Counted from the first letter of the stretch, positions 39,483 through 49,877 are shown. The stretch: 64,000 nt of DNA from Niastella sp. (GCA_017744515.1 JAGIBF010000041.1:1-64000); one strand, 5' to 3'. Numbers and translations are program-made. Notes: generated by a model not told the origin, from the sequence alone.

Positions 39483-40244
39483 ATGAAATTCCTATATGAA
39501 TTAAGCAGGCGAAATGCGATCCTCTATTACTATGGCTGGCTGTATTTTATTGGTGGTATCCTGTGTGCCATCATGACGCAAACCACTACCAATACAGTAC
39601 TGGGTATCAACGCATGGATTAAACCCATGAAGTTTGCTTTCTCCATCTGGATCTTTTGCTGGACAATGGCCTGGTTCCTAACATATCTCGATGACAAGCG
39701 CCGCGTAAAGGTATATACGTGGATGGTCGTGGTTGTTATGCTCATCGAGCAGGCCATCATCACCTGGCAGGCAGCCAATGGCCGGTTATCACATTTCAAT
39801 ATCACCACACCTTTTCACCGGTCGCTTTTTATAGTGATGGGAGTTGCCATTGCTACGCTGACAACGTGGACAGGCGTAATCGGTTATAACTTTTTCAAAC
39901 AACAACAATTCACTGTACCGATGCCTTATGTATGGGGCATCCGGCTGGGTATTGTGCTGTTTGTTATTTTTTCTTTCGAGGGCGGCATCATGGCTTCACG
40001 ACTTGCCCACACGGTGGGCACTCCTGATGGCGGTCCGGGCATACCGGTTCTCAACTGGAGTACAGTATACGGCGACCTGCGGGTGGCACACTTCATCGGC
40101 ATTCATTCCTTGCAGCTCCTCCCTTTATTCGGTTATTATATTGCGAGGAACAACCGGCAGGTACAATGGGTGGCCGCAGCTTATTTCTTCTTTACGATGT
40201 TCCTTTTTGTACAGGCTTTTCAAAAGATACCCTTTCTCCATTAG
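39483..40244 (+). CDS. seven-helix membrane protein of unknown function
   Basis: A 253-residue integral membrane protein with seven hydrophobic helices (near residues 16-33, 47-67, 76-93, 113-133, 150-170, 204-220 and 229-248). Conserved-looking polar sites lie at the helix ends: NAWIKPMKFAFSIW, TPFHRSLFIVMG, SFEGGIMASRLAHTVG and VAHFIGIHSLQLLPLFGYY. The His and Arg residues there might bind haem or a small ligand. I know this type as hypothetical proteins of Bacteroidota and soil bacteria, without assigned role. It precedes the AhpD-like gene by 114 bases on the same strand. Confidence 0.75.
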   Translation: MKFLYELSRRNAILYYYGWLYFIGGILCAIMTQTTTNTVLGINAWIKPMKFAFSIWIFCWTMAWFLTYLDDKRRVKVYTWMVVVVMLIEQAIITWQAANGRLSHFNITTPFHRSLFIVMGVAIATLTTWTGVIGYNFFKQQQFTVPMPYVWGIRLGIVLFVIFSFEGGIMASRLAHTVGTPDGGPGIPVLNWSTVYGDLRVAHFIGIHSLQLLPLFGYYIARNNRQVQWVAAAYFFFTMFLFVQAFQKIPFLH

Positions 40245-40358
40245 CCCCCGGGAAGAATCCACAAGGCTTCGGGAAGTATGCCCATTTTTAGTGAACGGTA
40301 TTGGTTGCAATTTTACATCGTCAATAACGACAAAGCAATCAATAAAAAAACAAATACA

Positions 40359-40907
40359 ATGAAAACGTTCACAGTCCCCACCAGAGAAGAAGTATCACCC
40401 GCTAACCAGGTATTGTTTGATAACCTGAAAAAAGGAATCGGCAAAGTGCCTAACCTGTTTGCTACCATGGCGCTCTCACAAAACGGTCTGGCTAATTACC
40501 TTGCTTTATCAAGCGGTAAATCATCCCTCAAAGCCAAAGAAAAAGAAGTAGTGAATCTGGCAGTAAGCCAGGCCAATGAATGTGACTACTGTTTAGCTGC
40601 CCACACCGCTATTGCCAAGCTGAATGGCTTTACAGATGATCAGATCCTTGAAATACGTAGCGGTGCAGCTGCCTTCGATAGCAAGGTTAATGCGCTGGCT
40701 GCCCTTGCCAAAAGCTTCGTGGTAAACCGTGGCAAACCCTCAACTGAATCCATAGATGCTTTTTATGCAGCGGGTTATACCGATGAAAACCTGGTAGATA
40801 CCATCATGCTGATCGGTGATAAGATGATCACCAACTACCTGTATGCTGTTACCAAAATACCAGTAGACTTCCCCGCTGCTCCAGCCCTGCAATCTGCAGA
40901 AGCTTAA
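40359..40907 (+). CDS. carboxymuconolactone decarboxylase/AhpD-like protein
   Basis: A 182-residue cytoplasmic protein of the CMD/AhpD superfamily. I chose ATG 40359 since it begins the family N-terminus (MKTFTVPTREEVSPANQVLF); an upstream in-frame start adds 27 unlikely residues. The active-site motif is NECDYCLAAH (C75, C78, H82), which is the thiol pair and His of alkylhydroperoxidase-like members, with IGKVPNLFATMALS upstream. It probably acts in peroxide defence as a thiol reductase. The gene ends before a hairpin at 40937. Confidence 0.93.
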   Translation: MKTFTVPTREEVSPANQVLFDNLKKGIGKVPNLFATMALSQNGLANYLALSSGKSSLKAKEKEVVNLAVSQANECDYCLAAHTAIAKLNGFTDDQILEIRSGAAAFDSKVNALAALAKSFVVNRGKPSTESIDAFYAAGYTDENLVDTIMLIGDKMITNYLYAVTKIPVDFPAAPALQSAEA

Positions 40908-40936
40908 TCAGTTTTTTCATGGCTATGCATATGCAA

Positions 40937-40965
40937 CAAGTTCCTCTCCGGAGGGGCTTGTTTGC
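40937..40965 (+). terminator. terminator after the AhpD-like gene
   Basis: CAAGTTCCTC (40937-40946) and GAGGGGCTTG (40951-40960) pair over a short loop with a small internal mismatch, followed by TTTG. It lies 30 bases past the AhpD-like stop. Confidence 0.6.
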
Positions 40966-41086
40966 CTTTGGGGAAACAGGTGCAAATACGCCCATAGCTG
41001 GTTAATATCCCTTAAAGGGCTTTGTGCTGAAGCCTGTAAATTGGCGGCTTAATTAAACTGGAATGGGAAATATCAACGTGGTGTTC

Positions 41087-43051
41087 ATGAAGCAGTTCTT
41101 GTGTGTGTTAGTAGTATGCCTTTTTAGTGTTACTGCCCGCGCAGCCGATCATGAGCTTCGCTCTCCTGATGGCAATATTGTGATCAAGATCAGCACGGGT
41201 GCTACTATTGAATGGAGCGTCGCTTTTAAAAGTGAAACAGTTCTTTTCCCTTCCGGTATTTCCATCACTACCAACGGTGAAAAATTTCCCGGCCCCAGGA
41301 GCAAGCTGCTAAAGCAATTGAAGTCGGATCACCGGGATTCTATTTTCTCCATTGTACCTGTAAAGAATTCCATCATTCCCGACGTATATAAAGAACTGAA
41401 GCTGGTATTTGCCGGCGGTGTTACCCTCTGTTTCCGTGCTTATAACAATGGCGTTGCCTACCGGTTTGAACTGGATAAAAAGGTGCCCTCACTGAAGGTA
41501 GATGCAGAAGAAGTGAGCTTTGCCCTGGACAAACAAAACAAAGCGTGGTGGCCCGAAGAAAGCAACCCCGAGTTTATTTCTCACTACGAAGGACTGTTCA
41601 GCACCAAGATGCTGGACACCATCCCTGCGCACAAGTATGCTTATCTCCCACTCTACCAAACGACGCCCGGAGGCACCAAACTGGTGATCACTGAAAGTGA
41701 CTTGTACGACTATCCCAACCTGTTTTTGTTTCCCCACGAAGGCGGCAAGCTGGAAGGCAAATTTCCTCCTGCTGTGTTGAAGAGTTATGTGGCACCACGT
41801 ACCGATCGTCGCGAAGTGCTGGCTGAAAAAGCGCCCTACATTGCCGACACCAGGGGCAGCAGAACACTCCCCTGGCGCTTGCTGATGATTGCCCCCGACG
41901 ATGTATCACTGCTCTCCAATGAACTGGTGTTTCAACTTGGCACGCCCGTTACACAAGGAGATTTTAGCTGGGTAAAACCAGGCAAAGTAGCCTGGGATTG
42001 GTACAATGCCAATAACGTCTTTGGTGTAGACTTTGAATCGGGTATCAACAACGCCACCTATAAATATTACATAGACTTTGCTGCGCGATTTGGATTGGAT
42101 TATGTGATTCTCGATGAAGGATGGTCGCGTACGACTACCGATGTAAGCGCTCCCCGCAAAGAGATCAATGTGCCGGAGCTGGTACAATACGGCGCCTCCA
42201 AAGGCGTAGGCATTATTCTATGGAGCCTGTGGCGCCCCATCGATGAAAAGATGGATTCTGTACTGGACAGATTTGTACAGTGGGGTGTGAAGGGCATAAA
42301 AGTTGACTTTATTCAAAGAGCCGATCAATACACGGTGAATTGGTATGAGCGCGTGGCCAAAGCCTGTGCAGACAGGAAGCTGTTGGTAGATTATCACGGC
42401 GCTTACAAGCCCGTGGGCCTCAACCGCAAGTACCCAAACGTGATCAACTATGAAGGCGTGAAGGGATTGGAAAACAACAAGTGGGCTGATTATATAACGC
42501 CTGAGCATAACCTCACGTTGCCATTTACACGCATGATGGCTGGTCCACTGGACTATACGCCGGGTGCCATGCGTAATTCCAATAAGAAAGGATTTACAGT
42601 TTCTTTCAATGAGCCGGTAAGCCGCGGCACCCGCGCTCACCAGGCTGCCATGTACGTAATGTATGAAGCACCACTGCAGATGCTGGCGGAGACGCCTTCG
42701 CTGTATTTGCAGGACACTGCCTTTACCCGCTTCATTGCCGGCATTCCAACTACCTGGAATAAAACGGTTCCACTGGCTGGAAAGATCGGCACCTATGCCG
42801 CTGTAGCCAGGCAGCACGGCAACAAGTGGTACATTGGCGCTATGACAGATTGGGATGAAAGAACACTGGAAGCCAAACTGGATTTTCTTCCTGAAGGCAA
42901 TTACAAAATAGATATCCTCACCGATGGCATCAACGCCGCTAAATATGCCACCGATTATAAGATCAGCACATTACAAGTGAAAAGCGGTGATGTATTGAAA
43001 ATGAAAATGGCCGCCGGCGGCGGATGGGTCGCAGTGATCTCCCGTCAATAG
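41087..43051 (+). CDS. GH97 glycosidase, retaining type, second copy
   Basis: A 654-residue secreted enzyme. ATG 41087 opens the signal peptide MKQFLCVLVVCLFSVTARA; an ATG 8 codons upstream is a weaker start. It keeps the family layout: N-terminal beta domain (SPDGNIVIKIS), barrel with YVILDEGWSRTTTD, likely nucleophile in GIKVDFIQRADQ (D407) and likely acid/base in INYEGVKGLE (E456), then PEHNLTLPFTRMMAGPLDYTPGAM and a C-terminal beta domain. The Asp nucleophile again marks the retaining branch. It stands alone, about 12 kb from the PUL, and is clearly diverged from the copy at 23725. Substrate unknown, alpha-galactosidase likely. Confidence 0.92.
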   Translation: MKQFLCVLVVCLFSVTARAADHELRSPDGNIVIKISTGATIEWSVAFKSETVLFPSGISITTNGEKFPGPRSKLLKQLKSDHRDSIFSIVPVKNSIIPDVYKELKLVFAGGVTLCFRAYNNGVAYRFELDKKVPSLKVDAEEVSFALDKQNKAWWPEESNPEFISHYEGLFSTKMLDTIPAHKYAYLPLYQTTPGGTKLVITESDLYDYPNLFLFPHEGGKLEGKFPPAVLKSYVAPRTDRREVLAEKAPYIADTRGSRTLPWRLLMIAPDDVSLLSNELVFQLGTPVTQGDFSWVKPGKVAWDWYNANNVFGVDFESGINNATYKYYIDFAARFGLDYVILDEGWSRTTTDVSAPRKEINVPELVQYGASKGVGIILWSLWRPIDEKMDSVLDRFVQWGVKGIKVDFIQRADQYTVNWYERVAKACADRKLLVDYHGAYKPVGLNRKYPNVINYEGVKGLENNKWADYITPEHNLTLPFTRMMAGPLDYTPGAMRNSNKKGFTVSFNEPVSRGTRAHQAAMYVMYEAPLQMLAETPSLYLQDTAFTRFIAGIPTTWNKTVPLAGKIGTYAAVARQHGNKWYIGAMTDWDERTLEAKLDFLPEGNYKIDILTDGINAAKYATDYKISTLQVKSGDVLKMKMAAGGGWVAVISRQ

Positions 43052-43103
43052 CCAACTTTTTATTTCACGCGGGTCATAATACATTTACAGTCTAAAATGT
43101 AAA

Positions 43104-43907
43104 ATGGTTATGACCCGGCAACACCCAACCTGCAGTAGTTATTTGCTCACGGCGATGGTAGCAAGTTTCCTGCTTTGCTCCTGTAGCGATCCTACGCCAG
43201 AAGCAAAGCAGGAAACCCCGGCTGCCCAAAGCAAGTCCGACAGTGCTGCTATTTTTACCTGGGCTACCGAGTTATGCGAAAACAAAGGCTCCTACGATCC
43301 TGAATTATATAATGCCAGCCAGCTGCAAAACACTTATGACCTATGGTTTGCACTTGCCAGCCTGCAACTCGACAATGGCCAAACGGTTTATGAGCCCAAA
43401 GACATAGCCACCATAAACCTGCAAACACTCACTACTGAATACGAAAAGAAAAAAGAACATTTACAGCAGGCTGAGGTTATCCATGCACCCTTCTGGCAGC
43501 AGTTGAAAAAACAACGATTGAAAGAACTGGATGATGAGTATGCATTAAAAAAAGCTACGCTGCAGGCATTTCTTGATCCGGCCACACTCAAAACAAGCCG
43601 GTTTGCGAAAGATTGCCCACAAGTGGTTGCTGCATTGACGGCTGATACTGCTACCATGCTGGCCGCCTGGAAAAGTTTTACGGAAGAACAAAAAGCTAAG
43701 AACGGCGCACCGGAAGTTTACATGGCTAAGTTTTATGAGAAGTATAATTCGCCACAACGCATTACTTACGCCATGATCGACCTGATCACTTTCAGCTTTG
43801 GCAACTGCGCCAACAATACCCTTGTCCATACCAGCCGCGACTCTACTATGGAAAACGAATTCAATAAACTGTTTACCGATATTAAAACCGTGTGTGATGA
43901 GCCATAG
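43104..43907 (+). CDS. hypothetical lipoprotein
   Basis: A 267-residue lipoprotein with the signal AMVASFLLCSC ending in a lipobox Cys (about residue 27) and a linker DPTPEAKQETPAAQ. The mature part is helical and charged, with four other Cys (for example ELCENKG and FGNCANN) and no enzymatic motif that I recognise. An ATG two codons downstream (43110) is an equal start candidate. TACATTTA (43080-43087) with TTTT 19 bases upstream may be its promoter. Its 3' end overlaps the acetyltransferase start by 11 bases, so the two form an operon. Confidence 0.75.
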   Translation: MVMTRQHPTCSSYLLTAMVASFLLCSCSDPTPEAKQETPAAQSKSDSAAIFTWATELCENKGSYDPELYNASQLQNTYDLWFALASLQLDNGQTVYEPKDIATINLQTLTTEYEKKKEHLQQAEVIHAPFWQQLKKQRLKELDDEYALKKATLQAFLDPATLKTSRFAKDCPQVVAALTADTATMLAAWKSFTEEQKAKNGAPEVYMAKFYEKYNSPQRITYAMIDLITFSFGNCANNTLVHTSRDSTMENEFNKLFTDIKTVCDEP

Positions 43908-44412
43908 TGAATTTATCATATTACCCGTTACCGATGCAGACGTGCCTGCCGTAACGAAAGTTGTCAATAGTGCCTATGAAGGAGAACCCGGTAAAAGCTG
44001 GACATCAGAAAGTCACCTGGTAGCTGGTCAGCGAACCACAGAACCTGATTTGCAGAAGCTTATCGATCAGCCGGCCGTTACCATGTTCAAGTGCAGTACT
44101 GCAGCAGGAGAAATAGTGGGTTGCGTATTACTGGAGAAAAAGGAAACTACTTTATACCTGGGCATGCTGTCTGTGCTACCGGGCATGCAAGCCGCCGGCA
44201 TTGGCAAGCGCCTGCTACAATTCAGTGAAGGATATGCCAAAGAGCATGGATATGATTCCGTCACGATCACCGTTATCAACCTCCGCCATGAGTTGATGGA
44301 CTGGTACCGGCGCAAAGGCTTTGTGCCTACCGGCAAGCTGGAGCCTTTCGCCAATAAGTCTTCTGCAGCCCGCGCCGATTTCAGCTTTATGGAAATGAAA
44401 AAGTCTCTGTAA
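43897..44412 (+). CDS. GNAT family N-acetyltransferase
   Basis: A 171-residue GNAT acetyltransferase. ATG 43897 gives MSHSEFIILPVTDADVPAV, a normal GNAT N-terminus with beta1; an upstream frame would run through the lipoprotein gene. Acetyl-CoA-binding motif A is LGMLSVLPGMQAAGIGKRLLQ with Q-x-x-G-I-G-K, followed by motif B (YDSVTITVINLRHELMDWYRRKGFVPTG). Substrate is not predictable. It overlaps the lipoprotein gene by 11 bases, which points to translational coupling. Confidence 0.92.
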   Translation: MSHSEFIILPVTDADVPAVTKVVNSAYEGEPGKSWTSESHLVAGQRTTEPDLQKLIDQPAVTMFKCSTAAGEIVGCVLLEKKETTLYLGMLSVLPGMQAAGIGKRLLQFSEGYAKEHGYDSVTITVINLRHELMDWYRRKGFVPTGKLEPFANKSSAARADFSFMEMKKSL

Positions 44413-44522
44413 GTCTCAAATCACCCTTTTTGCTGTAAGCAACCCATCCTACTGTCGGTGAATGGCCGCAAATTGCCTGTAAATGGTCGTATTTACCCTC
44501 CCTGTTATTAAACTTTGTAGTC

Positions 44523-44530
44523 TAAGTTTG
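44523..44530 (+). promoter_or_regulatory. -7 element of the MFS transporter gene
   Basis: TAAGTTTG fits the Bacteroidota -7 consensus TAnnTTTG and lies 25 bases before the MFS start. I see no -33 box at the usual distance, so the call is provisional. Confidence 0.4.
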
Positions 44531-44555
44531 CATTACCCGAATAACAACAGAATAT

Positions 44556-45836
44556 ATGCAAGTAAACAGGAAGTCAGCCATTGGATTTATATTCGTTACA
44601 CTCCTGATCGACATCATGGGATGGGGATTGATCATTCCCGTAATGGCCGATCTGATTGCCCAGCTAAAAGGTATCCCTGTTAACGAAGCCAGTACTTATG
44701 GCGCCCTTTTGCTATCTGTTTTTGCCATCACCCAGTTTTTATTTTCACCGGTAATTGGTAACCTGAGCGACCGCTATGGCCGCCGGCCTGTTTTGCTGTT
44801 TTCCTTATTGGGTTTCGGAATAGACTATATTATCCTGGCATTGGCGCCTTCCTACGGATGGCTGTTTGTGGGCCGCGTTATCGCAGGAATTACCGGCGCC
44901 AGTTTTACCACTGCCACCGCCTACATAGCAGATATCAGTACAGATGAAACATCGAGGGCCAAGAACTTCGGTCTCATTGGTGCCGCATTCGGATTAGGCT
45001 TTGTACTGGGGCCAGCACTTGGCGCTTTACTGGCCATCTGGGGCATCAGAGCGCCCTTCTATGCGGCCGCTGCACTTTGCCTGCTCAACTGTTTATATGG
45101 ATACTTTTTCTTACCCGAATCATTAAGCAAAGAGAAGCGTCGCCCATTTGAATGGAAGCGCGCCAACCCGATTGGGTCATTGCGATTTTTAACCGATCAC
45201 CCCGAGATCGGTGGACTGGCATTCGGCTTTTTCCTGATCTACCTTGGCGCCCAATCCGTACAGGGCAACTGGAACTTCTTCACCATTTACCGGTTTGGCT
45301 GGAGTGAGAAAATGGTAGGCATATCACTGGCCGTGGTGGGTGTACTGGTAGGCGCTGTACAAGCCGGATTAACGAGGGTGATCGTTCCTAAGATCGGCAA
45401 TGAAAAAAGCATTTATGTTGGGCTCTCGTTATATACCCTGGGCCTCGTGTTATTTGCTTTTGCTACACAAAGCTGGATGATGTTTGCCTTCCTGATACCC
45501 TATTGTCTCGGCGGTATATGCGGGCCTTCCCTGCAGTCAGTAATATCAGTTCACGTACCCGCCAATCAGCAAGGAGAGCTGCAGGGAGCGCTAACCAGTC
45601 TGATGAGCCTCACCACTATCTTCGGACCATTGATCATGAACAGCACGTTTACTTATTTCACTACCGATAAAGCGCCATTTCATTTCCCGGGCATACACTT
45701 CCTGATCGGTGCTGTATGCATGCTGCTAAGTATTATCATCATACACAAAGTGATATCAAGGGAAAAGAAAGAAAATCAACAATTGGCAGACGCCATTGCC
45801 CATGCAGGCAGTACTACCGATGCGCCTGTGCATTAA
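44556..45836 (+). CDS. MFS transporter of the TetA-like drug efflux group
   Basis: A 426-residue inner-membrane transporter with 12 predicted helices. The N-terminal half matches TetA/TCR-type efflux pumps: IDIMGWGLIIPVMADLI in helix 1, motif A as GNLSDRYGRRPVLL (about residues 68-81), GRVIAGITGASFTTATAYIADIS and GLGFVLGPALGALL. It likely exports small hydrophobic compounds by proton antiport; tetracycline itself is not implied. It has its own promoter signal and is convergent with the beta-lactamase-fold gene; the two stop codons overlap (45833-45836). Confidence 0.92.
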   Translation: MQVNRKSAIGFIFVTLLIDIMGWGLIIPVMADLIAQLKGIPVNEASTYGALLLSVFAITQFLFSPVIGNLSDRYGRRPVLLFSLLGFGIDYIILALAPSYGWLFVGRVIAGITGASFTTATAYIADISTDETSRAKNFGLIGAAFGLGFVLGPALGALLAIWGIRAPFYAAAALCLLNCLYGYFFLPESLSKEKRRPFEWKRANPIGSLRFLTDHPEIGGLAFGFFLIYLGAQSVQGNWNFFTIYRFGWSEKMVGISLAVVGVLVGAVQAGLTRVIVPKIGNEKSIYVGLSLYTLGLVLFAFATQSWMMFAFLIPYCLGGICGPSLQSVISVHVPANQQGELQGALTSLMSLTTIFGPLIMNSTFTYFTTDKAPFHFPGIHFLIGAVCMLLSIIIIHKVISREKKENQQLADAIAHAGSTTDAPVH

Positions 45837-46705
45837 AACAGTGACAGTTGTTGCTGGCGGGGCGTTGGAGGTGTTTTCGCCGCCGCCACTGTGACCAGTC
45901 TTTCTACAGGTCGGGTAATTTCAGACAACTCTTCGCCGGAAGACCTGATATGATACAATTCCGTTTCTGCAAAACGGGAAGCTACAATAATAGAAGTGCT
46001 GCTGGTATGCTGCTCAAAAAGATCTCGCACCAACTGCGGATTGTTGTTATCCTTCGACAGGTGTGACAACAACAAATGGCTCATAAACGTAGGGCGGTAT
46101 TTCTTAAACAATTCCAGCGCTTGTATATTGGATAAATGCCCATGACCACCACGGATACGGTTCTTCAGCATTGGTGGATACCTGCCATTCATCAGCATAT
46201 CCTCATCATAATTCGTTTCCAGGAAAGCCGCATGACAATGTTGAAAATGCGTGATGAGGTGATCGCAAGGTTTGCCGATATCTGTAAACACCCCCACCCT
46301 TACAGAAGGAGAAGATACCACGAAGCTATGCGGATCAGCTGCATCATGGAATTTAGGAAAAGCTGTAACCGACAATCCGCCTATCTGAATAGGTTTGTAT
46401 GCTTCGAAAGCAATAACCTGCTCTGCACTCAGCTGTAACCTTCCTTCTTCGAGCGTGCCGGCTGTTATATAAACCGGCAGTTGGTATTTTTTGGCCAGCA
46501 CGGGAAGGCCGGCAATATGATCACCATGCTCGTGCGATATAAAAATGGCTTTTACCTTCTTCATCTGCAAACCCAGGCGTGCCATTCGCTTCTCGGTTTC
46601 GCGGCACGAAATACCCGCATCCACAAAAATGGCCTCCTCATCGTTGCCGATGTAGTAACAATTGCCATTGCTGCCGGAATTCAGAGAGGTAATATATAAC
46701 GACAT
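45833..46705 (-). CDS. beta-lactamase-fold metallohydrolase, YycJ/WalJ-like
   Basis: A 290-residue cytoplasmic metallo-beta-lactamase-fold hydrolase. ATG 46705 gives MSLYITSLNSGSNGNCYYIG, the usual N-terminus of the YycJ group; an upstream TTG is unlikely. Metal site: SHEHGDH (H58, H60, D62, H63), with further ligand regions DIGKPCD (about residue 145) and a C-terminal LLSHLSKDNNNP. Related proteins are exonucleases tied to DNA repair or cell-wall signalling in Firmicutes; the Bacteroidota role is not established. Confidence 0.9.
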   Translation of the reverse strand: MSLYITSLNSGSNGNCYYIGNDEEAIFVDAGISCRETEKRMARLGLQMKKVKAIFISHEHGDHIAGLPVLAKKYQLPVYITAGTLEEGRLQLSAEQVIAFEAYKPIQIGGLSVTAFPKFHDAADPHSFVVSSPSVRVGVFTDIGKPCDHLITHFQHCHAAFLETNYDEDMLMNGRYPPMLKNRIRGGHGHLSNIQALELFKKYRPTFMSHLLLSHLSKDNNNPQLVRDLFEQHTSSTSIIVASRFAETELYHIRSSGEELSEITRPVERLVTVAAAKTPPTPRQQQLSLF

Positions 46706-46882
46706 GTGCTGCAAATTAATAACAAATCCCCAGAGTCAGCCCCCTGAAGCAGGTGGAAGAAAAGCACAACCCATCACTCCCGGTTACATTAAAAAAATTG
46801 CGCTATTTGATTAATGGCAACCCGTAAGCCCTCCATTTGCTTACTTTTAGGCTTTCTTTTCATTAAAACAACGTTTTTCATC

Positions 46883-48850
46883 ATGAGTTTTACGACAAAA
46901 AGGCTCCTGAGTAGCTGTTTGGTAGTATTGAGTCTACAAGCTGCTGCCCAAACCAATTCCGTGTATGACCAGCATGAAGCATTTTCCCCTTTTTTCTACC
47001 CTGCCTACGGCGATGACATCAGGTCAGCCGACGGTACCCCCGGCCCTAAGTACTGGCAAAACAAGGCCGATTACAAGATCGAAGCTGCACTGGATGACGC
47101 ACAACACCAGGTGGCCGGCAGTGTGCAGATCACCTACACCAATAACAGTCCGCAGTCATTATCATTCCTGTGGCTCCAGCTGGACCAGAATATCTACAAC
47201 CAACAGTCGCGCGGCGTAGCCTCCACTGCCGTCTCCGGCGGTCGATGGGCTAATCGCAACGCCTTCGACGGAGGCTATACCATTAAATCCGTAACCCTCA
47301 TCGAAAATGGCAAAGCGACCGAAGTAAACTACAACATTACAGATACCCGCATGAAGATCACGCTGCCCAAAGCCCTTAAAAGCAATGGTGGCAGCACCCA
47401 GATAAAAGTTACCTACGAGTTTACGATACCTGAATATGGTACCGACCGTATGGGCCGGCTGCAAACGAAAAACGGCTGGATCTATGAAATAGCACAATGG
47501 TTCCCCCGCCTCTGCGTATATGACAATGTACTGGGATGGAACACACAACCCTACCTCGGACAAGGTGAGTTCTACCTGGAGTATGGCGACATCACTTACA
47601 ACATTACTGCACCCGTCAATCACATCGTAGTAGGTTCCGGAGAATTACTGAACCCACAGGAAGTGTTGACAACCGAACAACTGAAACGTTGGAACGCTGC
47701 CAAGAGCAGCGATAAGACGGTGCTGCTGCGCTCTGCTGCAGAAGTGACCGATCCTGCCTCACGACCTGCCGGCAAAAAAACACTTACCTGGAAGTTCAAA
47801 TGCCTTAACACCCGCGACGTGGCCTGGGCCAGCTCTACCGCTTTCGTATGGGATGCAGCACGCATCAACCTGCCCGGTGGTAAAAAATCACTGGCCATGA
47901 GCGCCTACCCTGCAGAATCAGCGCAGGATACCGCCTGGAGCCGCTCTACTGAATATGTAAAGGGCGCCATCGAGTTTTATTCCGATTACCTGTATCCATA
48001 CACCTATCCCATGGCGGTGAACGTGGCCGGCATTGTAGGTGGCATGGAATATCCCGGTATCGTGTTCTGCAGTGCGCGCGCCAGGAAAGGCGGCTTGTGG
48101 GGAGTTACTTCACATGAGTTTGGCCACAACTGGTTTCCCATGATCGTGGGCAGCAATGAAAGGAAATTCCCGTGGATGGATGAAGGTTTCAACACCTTTA
48201 TCAATACACTGGCCGAAAAACAATTCAACAATGGAGAATATGCCGGCAACCGCGCTATGAATGCGAAGAATTTCGTGCAATCATTCTTTGGACCTACTGC
48301 CGAAGGTATTTCCACCATCCCCGATGTTACCAGCCCGGCCAACCTGGGCACAGTAGCCTACCGCAAACCCGGATTTGGATTGCAGCTGCTGCGTGAGAAT
48401 GTATTAGGCCCTGCCCGTTTCGACAGCGCGTTCCGTTATTATGTACACCAGTGGGCATTCAAACATCCTACACCTTATGACTTTTTCCATTGCATAGAAA
48501 ACAATGCGGGAGAAACACTGGACTGGTTCTGGAGAGGCTGGTTCCTGAACAACTGGAAGATAGATCAATCCGTACAAGAGGTCGCGTATGTAAAAGATGA
48601 CCCTGCACAAGGCAGTATCATTACCATCGCCAATATGGAAAAACTGCCCATGCCGGTAGTAGTAGAAATAACAGAAGAGAATGGAAAGAAAGACCGTGTA
48701 AAACTTCCGGTGGAAATATGGCAACATGGCGCTGTATGGCAGTTTGTTTACAAGTCGACTTCCAAACTGAAAAAAGTAACCCTCGATCCCGACAACACCT
48801 TACCAGACGTAAACAACAAAAACAATAGCTGGCCACTGCAAGGATTCTAA
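46883..48850 (+). CDS. M1 family metallopeptidase
   Basis: A 655-residue exported zinc aminopeptidase-type protein. I chose ATG 46883, which begins the signal peptide ([19 protein letters not shown]); an upstream ATG at 46814 is possible. Domains: N-terminal beta saddle (about residues 60-260), then the thermolysin-like domain with GGMEYPGI (substrate motif) and SHEFGHNWF (H411, E412, H415) plus the third ligand E434 in WMDEGFNTF, exactly 18 residues after the second His. A helical part and a beta C-terminus follow. The short form without the long ARM domain is usual in Bacteroidota. Monocistronic, ending at a bidirectional hairpin. Confidence 0.94.
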   Translation: MSFTTKRLLSSCLVVLSLQAAAQTNSVYDQHEAFSPFFYPAYGDDIRSADGTPGPKYWQNKADYKIEAALDDAQHQVAGSVQITYTNNSPQSLSFLWLQLDQNIYNQQSRGVASTAVSGGRWANRNAFDGGYTIKSVTLIENGKATEVNYNITDTRMKITLPKALKSNGGSTQIKVTYEFTIPEYGTDRMGRLQTKNGWIYEIAQWFPRLCVYDNVLGWNTQPYLGQGEFYLEYGDITYNITAPVNHIVVGSGELLNPQEVLTTEQLKRWNAAKSSDKTVLLRSAAEVTDPASRPAGKKTLTWKFKCLNTRDVAWASSTAFVWDAARINLPGGKKSLAMSAYPAESAQDTAWSRSTEYVKGAIEFYSDYLYPYTYPMAVNVAGIVGGMEYPGIVFCSARARKGGLWGVTSHEFGHNWFPMIVGSNERKFPWMDEGFNTFINTLAEKQFNNGEYAGNRAMNAKNFVQSFFGPTAEGISTIPDVTSPANLGTVAYRKPGFGLQLLRENVLGPARFDSAFRYYVHQWAFKHPTPYDFFHCIENNAGETLDWFWRGWFLNNWKIDQSVQEVAYVKDDPAQGSIITIANMEKLPMPVVVEITEENGKKDRVKLPVEIWQHGAVWQFVYKSTSKLKKVTLDPDNTLPDVNNKNNSWPLQGF

Positions 48851-48921
48851 GAAAGTTCAGAGTCAAGAGTCCAGAGCCTGGAGTTAAGAATACGACATAG
48901 TAAAATCAAAACAGATACAAA

Positions 48922-48950
48922 AAAGGCGAGTCCCTAAAAGACTCGCCTTT
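48922..48950. terminator. bidirectional terminator between M1 peptidase and esterase
   Basis: AAAGGCGAGTC (48922-48932) pairs perfectly with GACTCGCCTTT (48940-48950) over a 7-base loop, with A-rich and T-rich flanks. It serves the convergent M1 peptidase and esterase genes. Confidence 0.9.
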
Positions 48951-48971
48951 ACATTTCTATAAATAAGAAAA

Positions 48972-49784
48972 TTACTTCTTGAAGAACTTACTCATAAACA
49001 TCAACTGATAAGTAACCGCATTATCCCAATAATCCCAGTTATGCACGCCCGGCCGCGTAATAAAATCATGATTGATATTCCTTTCCAGTAACTTCTCGTG
49101 CAGGTTCACATTCACACGGAAAAAGAAATCACCCGTACCACAATCGATGATAATGGCCAGTGAATTGTTGACGAGCAGGTGCGTAAGATTGATCACACTA
49201 TTCTTCTCCCACTGATCGGGATTATCCTTATAAGAACCAATACGCTTAGCAATATCCCAGTTGAGCGGAAAAGGACGAATATCTACACCACCACTCATGC
49301 TGCCGGCAGCGCCAAAAACATCCTGGTGACGGAAAGCAAGATATAAGGCACCGTGCCCACCCATGCTCAGTCCGGTAATGGCCCTGCCCGTTTTGTCCTT
49401 AACAGTACTATAATGATTGTCCACCCAGCTTACCAGCTCTTTAGATACATACGTTTCATATCGCCAGGAACTATCTATAGGGCTATCGAAATACCAGCTA
49501 CCCACATTACCATCCGGGCAAACGATGATAAGATTAAACTGATCCGCATAAGCAGGAAGCGCTTTCACCTTTTTGATCCAGTCACCATAATTGCCACCAT
49601 AGCCATGCAGCAAATAAACTACCGGGTAAGTTTTACTCTTGTCATACGTCGAAGGCCTGACCACCACAGCCTTGATATCTTTTTTCATAGAGGGACTGAA
49701 AGTGGTAACCGTATCCACAGTACCGGCAAACAGGTTGAATACAGTTATTAAAAGGAGGCAGGTAAAGATTACTTTTTTACACAT
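48972..49784 (-). CDS. secreted CE1/esterase D-like hydrolase
   Basis: A 270-residue secreted alpha/beta-hydrolase. Signal peptide (KVIFTCLLLITVFNLFAG), then YPVVYLLHGYGGNYGDW with the oxyanion region, the nucleophile in ITGLSMGGHGALY, an acid near CGTGDFFF and the His in RPGVHNWDYW. This matches the esterase D/CE1 type common in Bacteroidota, with acyl or short ester substrates. It stands alone, away from the PUL, so a role in glycan de-esterification is only possible. It is divergent from the blaI-type gene. Confidence 0.9.
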   Translation of the reverse strand: MCKKVIFTCLLLITVFNLFAGTVDTVTTFSPSMKKDIKAVVVRPSTYDKSKTYPVVYLLHGYGGNYGDWIKKVKALPAYADQFNLIIVCPDGNVGSWYFDSPIDSSWRYETYVSKELVSWVDNHYSTVKDKTGRAITGLSMGGHGALYLAFRHQDVFGAAGSMSGGVDIRPFPLNWDIAKRIGSYKDNPDQWEKNSVINLTHLLVNNSLAIIIDCGTGDFFFRVNVNLHEKLLERNINHDFITRPGVHNWDYWDNAVTYQLMFMSKFFKK

Positions 49785-49877
49785 GCTGCAAAAATTGTTA
49801 TGAATTGAAAAATAGGCAGTAGAGTGTAAATATAATCACTCAGTGTTGTTAACGCTACCCCTCCCGTCAAAAAAATA